Below are positions 37,001 through 38,044 of a stretch of 38,044 bases of DNA, one piece after another (the first letter of the stretch is position 1; each line of letters opens with the position of its first letter). The stretch covers positions 1 to 38,044 of the forward strand of contig JAHJAA010000074.1 of assembly GCA_018814305.1 (NCBI GenBank). The letters are read 5' to 3'. Source of the stretch: Pseudomonadota bacterium. Its GTDB lineage: Bacteria; Desulfobacterota; Desulfobulbia; Desulfobulbales; JAGXFP01. The notes below the pieces were generated by a model. It did not search any database. It saw only the letters and a list, made by a program, of their open reading frames with translations, and was not told where the DNA came from. A program made the translations under genes and the position numbers.

Positions 37001-37006
37001 GATTGA
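16079..37006 (+). CDS. giant multidomain exported protein: metallopeptidase-like, toroid, CARDB, propellers, Ig/FN3
   Basis: A single uninterrupted frame encodes about 6975 residues. The ATG at 16079 (GGA 7 bases upstream) gives a basic N-terminus and a hydrophobic signal-like stretch to about residue 34; ATG 16091 is an alternative. Domains by eye, in residues: metallopeptidase-like about 40-350, with HELMH at 165-169 and FSPLDQYLMGI near 230; alpha/alpha toroid 367-622 with QxxDGSW/DGGWG-type repeats; CARDB 624-1080 (four copies); FlgD-like Ig about 1081-1180 (YISPNGDESQDS); WD40/TolB-type propeller to about 1680; further FlgD-like units (FSPNNDG near 1805, ISPNRDG near 2545, FSPNGD near 2755); Ig and FN3 domains to about 3940, one split by a discoidin-like insert; two FN3+Ig modules each split by a propeller (3943-5220); CARDB (5222-5339); a duplicated Ig block (5340-6175); an amidotransferase-like domain with an Asp/His-rich insert (6490-6660); a helical C-terminal part. 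No sortase, PEP-CTERM or T9SS tail is seen. It is likely a surface adhesin with a possible protease; the role is unknown. Confidence 0.93.
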   Translation: MERLMKYGISFSLFGLICSWALLVDLALPISCFGTDFVAETIKVSSGVTVMKVGGDYAAYLDDGSVNSVPREMIAREFYRTHADRYNFLLFFSDFDFAMPSGETVAFYLGVKNDVQGIGLGLFDDSTRFGSNGTLQGTIDMGNLANMVVDPLSPDFSFTMGTLSHELMHRWGAYVSYMDPDGIEMHSLLGIDNKHWSYLLDTQGSLMYGNNWHNNGDGTFASFPGRRYFSPLDQYLMGIVDESQVPPMLLIDNPDIEPQQVSREGETISGTARFVTIDQVIAAMGERTPGVVDSQKTFRVGCVYLTRSDSYDPNDLSKIRMVLGQWPLWFSGLTNGKMLIYTDSESVATLPHNPGTSPDSVTPRTIPPEINDGVAWLINHQTENGSWKDTDQTVQRDTAITTSVLAQFSEATSAVESAIPWISNRASLNVDSLSRKIIAFVKNSLDTTALTTNLLELRNNDGGWGDKEIYLSNPYDSAFALSALGASGFSESPILVPCLEYLIGSQNPDGSWSNDSGEGDLVVSAGVLAALAEFQTFDFVDEILAKGLQWVYGRQNTDGGFGLGGSTVYETALVLDCLKKSGVSSEVFRNAIDYIYGLQEEDGSWYGSIYQTALAVHAIWIGSLEPDLAVDAVDVSFAPETVSLLPGEVTISTVIHNLGLTDVSSAKVSLYSESIEEDTKLDEINIAVPGQSTTSVALRFTVKNSNVLHLYLVVDQDNSISEASERNNTLIRFFYPEMTYDLAVNQPLHITPDRLDIFHQTTLSVTVSNYGTLDAYNVPLRYFWEDGNGNIVDLAVLRLDVPSMGVVQHQLDWQAMKAGENMKVSVQVDPYNAFAEESEENNLVSTTVSVNQSSLPNLIIDYHDISVFPFPGREAGTTSISPVIENNGFSPAENFKVQCILVDQQGEETVIGEEAITSLAAGETVTPSIQWHNISVVGEYYLKITLDTDQVVTEIVEADNSAFIQYQVLSLPDFVVSDSSISFIPAVPKDGDMVSIHIMVQNSGEQEGVDVPVVLTENGHQIAEGIISLIEGNSQSEIVLIYDVSDGTGLHDLLVTVDPNRTILEQKTLNNFARRTMSVQNGDLWLSERYISPNGDESQDSTQFSFRLTTPSDVVVAVIDDEGAAVRQFAGPDFENTLGGTVLWDGRGDEGQIVRDGDYSFQVRTLNGSTLAMLPVTVDNNLSPLTDAVGTEFLRQNNMTCGFPYANGIWLPDDSGVVYYVPYYRKTFEYPIGLYLIPPDGQGITRLVPWEWSEEHDRSGMLLYRYEYEDIQVSPDGQHVAFLLKKYAPNILPGGIYGDISKQLWIAEINGRGLDLVISADYYDQNKAKVYPIDPLHFVWSPNGQSLTVVTRDLQTQVLDTFEYQLNTKEYHPLATPDIAEYRIPENTANDYAKWKMSWSPDGTFLVYQGGAQNSVLVTSGAGYANQIDLPFGVQKLEWLNSTVLLAYAYDGIALVTVKGSSLEVTIIDMGASFGEVNELAVNPSGPGFAYVRKNLTVGDPNDWDPEKRGVSYLFVCETTGSCSIITETPESNYYAFDIKDIGWSPDGKRLTYVESIFKDDYGCVADENMVVVETDASNEFIYQVSENRGFHGTYEWPCWDEIASGIPPGAEITEYVDGSLHWLNGGTHLLFENMEDGTKALDIRSGEILLLPIKKTGNDNTIQTRPTPLGRYLSYSIIVPQDSVCFDSSFINDWSMSSLLNLTADLKIFKEDNSLRLKGVASDLHFSHYLLEYADAGQSDIWNLVAPASSRMVLDEDFIHWIPPHEGIFILRLTVTDRAGNTEVDQRTISWGQHTYVTDVYSVGDLFSPNNDGVLESVELHYRILEPIRFEVQVIDESGRVVRTFPKEYLTPPGEDGADFIIWDGRDEIGQVVSDGKYIIRLFDLEFAFQVDTKPPEVVLTLDEEVYNSEKFTLAWSAPLTAEAADTHLNGWILEYGNGDNPQGWYEYSRDQYKNSRDDSVQNVIYHAKLPPPPLIFAVGKSFRLTAWDAAGNVTTQTTNNHIQEVLVLDAWLDEDVSGNLEDPKRWIPVDFRLNELGEIVPNPGIISVEDSRAGIHTIRFNETVRDPLQQLIVQYRIDDGEWFNSTTILPENGTGVIQWDNTDLRHDNVNTVRLKAIDVYGMEYYSNPAIIGSNFALGYGSDPITSECVLRATQLLYEHLDKLSFVLKCDATIDEFQVFDRSAGDVIPSGTFGVTNPILPANNDGSSCEIFMEGTDVFGEVYRTGEYLEGDSPETFHYLNYEKSCRYDELYVNIDYKPARSCNLIAPGQVTIAASMSLSANSFPGVLQSISYYLEKEEFVGTSWADLVLPDDYELLAEQNEYRSVEWNTKKSLECGAWTSAPEIGFRKITEFYFNPITIEVSGKSEGNYQIFALATFIDKKGEVHQHTAVGNLLVDRVLPEVDVIVGDGGSVVCPYPYNESTNDIFTVDVSGDASVDTPANRLVGAGFCYNNGFDQRSVGIDAIDASGRGGPVARKPLAWLTSGQSVRPGGAWYVDGLQEDDVTVMLGASDLVGNYACAFTNVTVDRVVQIDIPTEQKYGSNIKVISPNRDGIADAAFLEYGIGEEALVNISVFSDGIPVRHLVQSNWEPAGTHPISWDGTNDAGEVVLDGQYSIEVTATDGCNNSRSALLASVEVDNTPPAVIISTPQPGEPLELIVRIEGTADDPHFQEYTVEIDGNEGRQQLITSYRPGFGLLATWNIFGRKGYYTIFLKASDSVGNTAMTTTVLNMADRIPSPDLLADLSAEPSLFSPNGDAKLDSTEIIYTPSDQVQEPVNAVLSIMKQGVEREFIFADIPPGVPQKVLWDGKNVSGSVVADGTYSIQLNVSLVSNPSISQTEVITVDVDATAPLINFSDPENLHYYKNNSVAIAGSIVDGHLSSFEITVEDPSGSVNQVASGSQSMQDHQFNTLTNLADGAYRLTVSAADSILNENHLDIPFIIDTTPPALQLDSPLSGEVYGGVDNGTISVSGSIEEVNVEKWEIRYGAGLSPLTWEVLSSDTVLPADGIIGYEWNVGPAANLQDGIYTISFFALDKAGWPSEITRQITIDNTPPVVTISSPELYVTENGPIKGTATDANLTEFTLLLAGGSCADSLGWQPIMAGTKNVQEGLLTHFSLPADGGYCLKLEAIDGSGARSSVLHEIIVDTTPPISPTLSGERVDQSTVQLLWEGNSETDLAGYNLYRDGQLVNDILLTENEYIDGGLKDGTYSWTVKAIDKAGWESPNSNEITIRVDIVPPKVGIRFPVDAAFVSNLVKITGTAYSADDFKEYRVFIASAQYPDQWSLIRKSPLAISYGNLADWDTFSLSEGNYLIKLEAEDLNGNIGTEQVEVTVDNTPPGKPNLLSVIQPDSQLSDTEIEWSPNQEDDLAGYLLYRNYDLANASALVTGNLTPYLINSLTYTDSSLPDGTFSYFVVAMDQAGNLSDQSNSISIDIDTHPPQAVLTEPVTGINFDQSILLKAESQDLDVASVQFQYRSQTDPVWLDLGTPVTSLPFSKVLNPLDLGFDYGSYQLRAVATDQGGRTDAAPQEITVNFTDLSPPAAPSGLVATVRGDEITLSWDANQEYDLAGYVIYQTNSGNHTLVATVPPSTTSFSFVGQADGQYQFAITALDTGDNESPESTVFPLVYTPLLAQPEFLYAEPSILVSGSECQPNDDVSLLREAPGGPEVLGVARAASDGTFQLDIALVDGVNRIFARSGNGNDFSNPSPVITAVLDLPPDPPTGLTATVSGPDVQLDWNPNAESDLVGYIFYRDGQVLNAAVPITDGTTSDTPVTGMSEYAFDEDRDTYWSGSFSQFNGESAVWQVNFPASHLLNSIELDWESIDSSAGSFIVERWDGWEWTALTEVSGNVSAQNTFVISPAVPVEGLRIIMRTGQNATVDQAEVHIAEIRFIELQPIIDTSYIDQGLANGTYSYSITAVDAFLQESLPSNVVDAVIDTMLLPPPVLKPVVALPEGAGLTVCWSEVPGAVGYSVYRRSSGDGIYQTVAASPRTGLCLDDLRLTGGTPYYYVATSVDGYGNESEYSAEVSGIPFSPLLQTPIIQQPATATGEVTATCPRLTISGICGEGDTVELLRDGVVIGTTQSTSGTSSNEILSGIPELIGLTVEYAIGSPNGKYVVINYVDDNDLLVAAAYDLTTRVFTAINLPGVNGNYFVNWSPDGLKAIFECIDINDSSNYYVYDTSTLATIPIGVDGDIISFDSLEHWSGDGGKLAFDYRDDNDVSWVAVLDIGTGDTHQVVIDKSVEAWVDGWSPDDRFVTVSYYDTDDISHVGLYDVNDRSFRVVSRSDAWESWPNEWSSDGSHLAISSSIDAVFITIYDVTTGNLTTIVTPDSYDNWFDGWSPDGTKIVYCADIADFGWQLSIYDRGSGEIRSPVDFEVNFDAAVWFPDSSGFIIPAETALNPSFSFYRLDLAVGELVPLNTSDAGTDFFLTPDARFLSYHPDSDWDSTNIYDLSTKTEVATLKSGEESFIGWSTAGDSYISLREADDPQSLWLNSVANSIDHQQIGQGNPEIINVRSHSGGSISYFDGTEFHLVNSGGTSAFTFADIALSTGEHVFAVRATDGAGNFSSESPAISVTADPSIFEGPPSPDPLTITANSEGMGLTVCWTAVDGATGYKLYKRSSVGNTFVTLNASPLTNTCYFDSELIEGEEYSYVATSIDGCGLESEFSGETTAIAENYTLSRPVILQPVGAGATITSADSLVDISGRSDPGVSVTLSRNGKEIETVVSSSELATTPLLGAIPELAGLAIEDVYASPDGRGMLVEYYDQNGDADRAYYDKTTREFVPIGLPGVNGNDFSTWSPDGTKIIFECIDQYDQSHYYVYGLAGGNLYQIIIDGDLDDDLESWSADSSKLAIQYFDGSGVLSLAVFDFSTGETDAIVVPSCLEVWNGYWSPTDSQLMIEYRDEGDALRLALYDCDQQQLQLVIVQDSDEEWASEWSPAGRYFAFVASGNYQEKLKLYDAAAGVVLSVDSPGEYDWFGAWAPDGTKFVFNSDIPGWGVQLTLMGLDTWVCSQLGDDEVEFVNIAWKPDGSGLVFSMYGPYGAIPYAEMDLVTGSIKNINTSAASYAFELSPNGRFLLYRATNNGKYIYDLINDVETEVQAPTYQFLQGWAGDGQYLVTLQTYNIQPEVLLIPTDNPYDRIWVGTGNPWIERVTIASNGSLYFFDGSEFQEVSLPGTFVFPDISLEYGANIFTAKATNDVGESSADSLPVTVIYDSGSLPDLAIDSNDIYLYPLAPLVGDPVTIYAEVHNDNPVILTNVDADLYIQDALGGFEWLASQHFSVFNPGESVWLNASWDTTGRTGMNTIYVVLDGDDTIMEADESNNMAAKSFMVVEDQGPALTATLDRTSYPANDTLALDVTISNSGPTATFRVAPVVENAAGAVVAQLTEINVDLTYGAIKTQALSWPVGATMNGAYRVRVELVDTAGNNLAEQILPFTILPDIRVAAKLSTTTIHYGPNKDVAFSSQVDFLGVNALMPLMDVHLAVSSDQGEVYTADHQLSGLFHLSSMVFADQWFTGISAPGNYHAVMTVFHQGEVMVTAETDIVIDPATTYTGSLHLASVVIPDGTPVDVEYALQSSGNAAGGEQSLRVELRDAGGETVLSSYTTTVDLAANDAMTAITGFAAEFLHPGVFKVMLIHDSDTGPVSLADATFTVVDIAPPQITISSPLDGAIIIRSPDLTVTVTDDSSGVATVEYLIDAGSWQPMPVVDPSTSRYSVKWTVGEADEGSHLISFRATDRVGNMAQPVTSSFTVTPLVEMVGNIDTDRIAINESLTGNIRVSNQGWAKTLSLSIQVEDVSGMVIHEEPDQALLLLDDAIAEIPLSWKVGTTAAGPYRLQLLLHRASEILAEQTLDFEILPGVVLNATLTTDQPSYGMAEDVTFSGLVASQGNFSLPEVTTRLTIIDNTAVTVATMEQAILDLAPSSEKPATFLWNTERFPAGIYQATLEIVAAGEIKAVSTVSLTIEPVVDITGTLSLASPEVSLGDSLPIDLKVMNSGNTLAQSLPLQLTIADPFGAMVASYDWTPDLPIDAPFNQSITFETSNVALGRYQVSLAHDQGGTLTTLATAEFTVIDALPPTLTVLAPADGSFFDGPFALIAQAEDLESGIETVDYQVDGASWLPLTLQVPSTDRYGATWVPVVADEGDHLITFRAVDRAGNSTIAPPVAITIELCRPYMELSGTLDYRPQPLYRGQEVGFPFSLINTCAKSLAGLTVTLTISDPATGGVLDEQITTVNIQPESEMPGEFQLPTLGLADQVYQASLEVSLADELPRILASRDFSVLKPLLVSLGRDDRVNILVWLNDACGLSNGESDQNQDNHTKGETARSGSYDHERGNIPDCLDPLVVKAMLADSAHAVFLTNDRTEFESELRNPQYTDFLILGDHLPLTDHLNDELREKIHSGAGLVSSNWLPTEPADTLVEALLGVKGEGSYPASDSLTVRIDDNPAVTSGDLTGGTDNRKVEIAGDTMVAGWFVKTTCVPAPDDDGGHDSDDDHAGSGEAGTHGDDDDHSTTDDDHSTTDDDHDSADVEYGEPTGDGSNGTNGDQAVDSHGGTGGEASGAHDDSHGSGAEQTDAANDQSDDDHGAIGGEDDGDQNDSHGTGDDHSDDGHNASGDSDSDSQDHEADNGSDPHEAKDGDDQGDSDNDHADKKSMNVTNAQERKISPMVVRKGITITLSRDSHGGGDSKDDDTPATCIEREEILTPAVVLHDYGLGRTLYYAFDFSNPVASDSTRIASLLAESLGYVHVLPPTTAPVPLTPAPVRWEITSPGIGFDLSLVTLFPEGLGLHDPVTGGLSTDTWPTTAGVAAGSTTFVPFTILPPEGSGSYRLELQSSTLAEGLFLQQDGFDFTIANDRNDLIDQALVTLGDLPVSRQERATVKAIKQNLETLRDRLIRCLPDIEQNIHDLNRAISDLRSLEAIDVLNLRLQLDELLKVEESRWYFYTGTTNCGGKDDHDDKKNPDDDGSSHKSD
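27371..27770 (+). other. discoidin (F5/8 type C)-like domain inserted in an FN3 domain
   Basis: Within the giant protein, FN3 sequence (LDWNPNAESDLVGYIFYRDG) breaks off after the third or fourth strand and resumes about 130 residues later (DTSYIDQGLANGTYSYS). The intervening part (YAFDEDRDTYWSG, AVWQVNFPASHLLNSIELDW, VEGLRIIMRTG) has the look of an F5/8 type C carbohydrate-binding domain. Confidence 0.65.
27905..29830 (+). repeat. tandem module A, copy 1: FN3 + Ig split by a beta-propeller
   Basis: This roughly 640-residue segment of the giant protein starts with an FN3 domain (LTVCWSEVPGAVGYSVYRR). The first half of a bacterial Ig-like domain follows (LTISGICGEGDTVELLRDG). About 430 residues of nine or so WSPDG-type propeller repeats come next (28335-29625). 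The second Ig half (TGEHVFAVRATDGAGNFSSE) ends the segment. It is homologous to the segment directly after it. Confidence 0.75.
29838..31738 (+). repeat. tandem module A, copy 2: FN3 + Ig split by a beta-propeller
   Basis: This repeats the preceding module in the same order: FN3 (LTVCWTAVDGATGYKLYKR), Ig first half (LVDISGRSDPGVSVTLSRNG), propeller beginning LLGAIPELAGLAIEDVY where copy 1 has ILSGIPELIGLTVEYAI, and Ig second half (YGANIFTAKATNDVGESSAD). Shared phrases such as GLPGVNGN / NLPGVNGN show common descent, but the copies have diverged widely. Confidence 0.75.
32098..33355 (+). repeat. tandem module B, copy 1: Ig-like block with OmpL47-like end
   Basis: About 418 residues of the giant protein contain three Ig/MG-like domains (beginning ALTATLDRTSYPAN, AAKLSTTTIHYGPN, TGSLHLASVVIPDG) and a final domain with GVATVEYLIDAGSWQP and EGSHLISFRATDRVGN. 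The next 417 residues repeat the order. Confidence 0.75.
33356..34605 (+). repeat. tandem module B, copy 2, followed by a partial third copy
   Basis: The same four-domain order recurs (MVGNIDTDRIAINE, NATLTTDQPSYGMA, TGTLSLASPEVSLG, then GIETVDYQVDGASWLP and EGDHLITFRAVDRAGN). A single further first-domain copy (LSGTLDYRPQPLYRGQ) follows to about 34935 before the C-terminal domain. Confidence 0.75.
35545..36050 (+). repeat. Asp/His-rich low-complexity insert in the C-terminal domain
   Basis: About 170 residues are dominated by Asp, His, Gly and Ser (DDDHSTTDDDHSTTDDDHD, DDHSDDGHNASGDSDSDS). At DNA level a 21-base unit (GATGATGATCATTCAACCACT) occurs twice in tandem at 35609-35629 and 35630-35650, with a partial third copy. 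The insert separates two parts of an amidotransferase-like domain. Metal binding is a reasonable inference. Confidence 0.85.
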
Positions 37007-37074
37007 ATTGTATCAACCGGAGAGTGTCCTAAAAGGAGGCTTTCCCTCCCCTTGTCATGTAGCCGAGCACCGCA

Positions 37075-37144
37075 GTTAGTGACGGACAAGACGATGAAAC
37101 TGTTTGAGCCCATAGGGCGAGTTTTTCAGCGTCCCGTCACTGAC
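37075..37144. repeat. long imperfect inverted repeat
   Basis: GTTAGTGACGG (37075-37085) pairs with CCGTCACTGAC (37134-37144). Inside it GACGATGAAAC pairs imperfectly with GTTTTTCAGCGTC. Together they make a long cruciform-like structure. Confidence 0.7.
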
Positions 37145-37202
37145 GAGAAGCACAGGGGGCGCGCCACAAGCGCGACAAGTGACCGGGGTGCCCTTTCTTT
37201 TG

Positions 37203-37236
37203 GTTCGTTTTCTTTGGGCAAACAAAGAAAATGAAC
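37203..37236. repeat. 14-bp stem-loop of a repeat-like element
   Basis: GTTCGTTTTCTTTG (37203-37216) and CAAAGAAAATGAAC (37223-37236) pair over 14 bases, with one G-U, around the loop GGCAAA. Sequences of this CTTTGGGCAAACAAAG kind are, from memory, common dispersed repeats in proteobacterial genomes; a genome search would confirm. Confidence 0.75.
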
Positions 37237-37327
37237 AGCTCCGCTGGTCAGGTGGACCTTTTTATGATCCGTCCATAGAACAAGAGGTTTATTCCTTAAC
37301 CTATAATTTTAAACATACAACTATCCC

Positions 37328-38044
37328 ATGACCCGACTATACTCCATACTCTCCGTCTTCTTCCTCCTGCTGCTCTTCATGCCGATGTCGACCCACGCCG
37401 CCGATTTCACGGTGGAACGAGCCATCCAGCACGACCTGATCCTCAGTCGCTCGATACTTTTATCCATCGAGGCCAGGCAGAAGGCAGGGCAGGAGGTCAC
37501 CACCCAGATCGCCCGGTTAAAGGCATTGGCTGAATCGATCCGCGCCAACCATGAGCTGCTTGTGGAGCGGTTCGCGGCCCGGGATGAGGTGACCGCCAAT
37601 ATCGGTGAAACGGCGGAGACCCGGCAGCAGGAGATGGTGGACGGATATATGACGTTTCTGGACGATTATCTGGTCACCATCGGCTATCTGCCCGACGATG
37701 CGGTGAGCCGGAGCGATATCATGCTTCTCAAGGCCCATTTCGAGCAGATCCTGCCCAAACGGACCCTGCCGCTCTTGGGCACTCTGCCCTATCGTCATCT
37801 CCTCCAGGCGCCCAAATCCCCGCTCATCGAACCGGCGGTGGTCCCGGCCTACCAGGGTGGGGCCGAACGGGCGGTCACCGAGGCGGACCTGGCCGCAAGC
37901 CCTGAGTCCCCAATCACCCTGGAGATTGCCCAATTGGCCGAGTCGCTCCACTGGAGTCCCTTGGAGATCTATGCCTGGGTTAAGAACAATATATCCTCGG
38001 AATGGTACTGGGGGCTGATGAAGGGGGCGGAGGAGACCCTCCGG
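37328..38044 (+). CDS. secreted transglutaminase-like protein, N-terminal part (cut by window end)
   Basis: The frame is open for 239 codons to the window edge, so the protein is partial. It starts MTRLYSILSV with a leucine-rich signal peptide and a likely cleavage after STHAA at about residue 25. Residues 30-100 look helical and may form a coiled coil. Near the end, LEIYAWVKNNISSEWYWGLM and KGAEETL match the entry to the transglutaminase-like domain seen in large exported proteins of Desulfobacterota and Geobacter relatives, where a GNDxDQA stretch and the catalytic Cys normally follow beyond this point. The catalytic residues are therefore not visible. It lies 321 bases after the giant gene, in the same direction. 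No clear Shine-Dalgarno precedes the ATG. Confidence 0.85.
   Translation, partial: MTRLYSILSVFFLLLLFMPMSTHAADFTVERAIQHDLILSRSILLSIEARQKAGQEVTTQIARLKALAESIRANHELLVERFAARDEVTANIGETAETRQQEMVDGYMTFLDDYLVTIGYLPDDAVSRSDIMLLKAHFEQILPKRTLPLLGTLPYRHLLQAPKSPLIEPAVVPAYQGGAERAVTEADLAASPESPITLEIAQLAESLHWSPLEIYAWVKNNISSEWYWGLMKGAEETLR

Larger units (their letters stand above)
37007..37327. other. intergenic region carrying a repeat-like element
   Basis: This 321-base spacer lies between the giant gene and the transglutaminase-like gene. About 37050-37255 looks like a dispersed repeat rather than a gene. A small GGAGG/CCTCC hairpin at about 37035-37050 has no T-run. No terminator after the giant gene is convincing, so read-through to the next gene is possible. 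Confidence 0.55.

Noticed and set aside
37052-37234. A 60-codon frame ending in LSFGSFSLGKQRK
   Set aside because: It crosses both inverted repeats; such frames are commonly spurious calls on dispersed repeats.

Overview
The window looks like a chromosomal segment of a Gram-negative anaerobe of the Desulfobacterota, perhaps Desulfobulbales. This is inference from gene content: glutaminyl- and glutamyl-tRNA synthetases side by side, a DUF2058 protein, a lipoprotein with a clear lipobox, and very large CARDB/FlgD-Ig/transglutaminase-type surface proteins. No rRNA, tRNA, CRISPR array, insertion sequence or phage gene was seen.

Layout. (1) 156-533: a single-domain CheY-like response regulator, then a spacer holding a perfect 16-bp inverted repeat. 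(2) 907-5962, minus strand: a PAPS-type sulfotransferase followed 31 bp later by a 1393-residue DUF4347 surface protein with glycine-rich RTX-like, cadherin-like and thrombospondin-3-like parts. (3) 6472-9448, plus strand: a beta-helix lipoprotein (choice-of-anchor Q type) and a GT8-family glycosyltransferase, read divergently from the sulfotransferase pair. (4) 9456-14817, minus strand: tRNA-dihydrouridine synthase, a small membrane protein, a DUF2058 protein, glnS and gltX. gltX has a good sigma70 promoter. A 9-bp tandem repeat fills the glnS/DUF2058 junction. (5) 15063-15344: a small polar protein of unknown function with a textbook terminator. (6) 16079-37006: one uninterrupted 20.9-kb gene for a protein of about 6975 residues. 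(7) 37328 to the window end: the start of a secreted transglutaminase-like protein, separated from the giant gene by a repeat-like spacer.

The giant gene is the centre of interest. In order it appears to encode a signal sequence, a zinc-metallopeptidase-like domain with HELMH, an alpha/alpha-toroid (prenyltransferase/squalene-cyclase-like) domain, four CARDB domains, a FlgD-like Ig domain, a beta-propeller, many Ig/FN3/FlgD-like domains, a discoidin-like domain inserted inside an FN3 domain, two tandem FN3+Ig modules each split by an inserted beta-propeller, another CARDB domain, a duplicated 417-residue Ig-like block, and a C-terminal amidotransferase-like domain interrupted by about 170 Asp/His-rich residues. 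The gene also changes base composition along its length, which suggests mosaic assembly.

Working together (inference): two neighbouring gene groups pair a large exported protein with a group-transfer enzyme (sulfotransferase with the DUF4347 protein, GT8 glycosyltransferase with the lipoprotein). The giant protein is followed by a transglutaminase-like protein. The window may therefore be a cell-surface locus set around housekeeping translation genes. The giant protein plus transglutaminase-like pair is the best candidate for an undescribed system.
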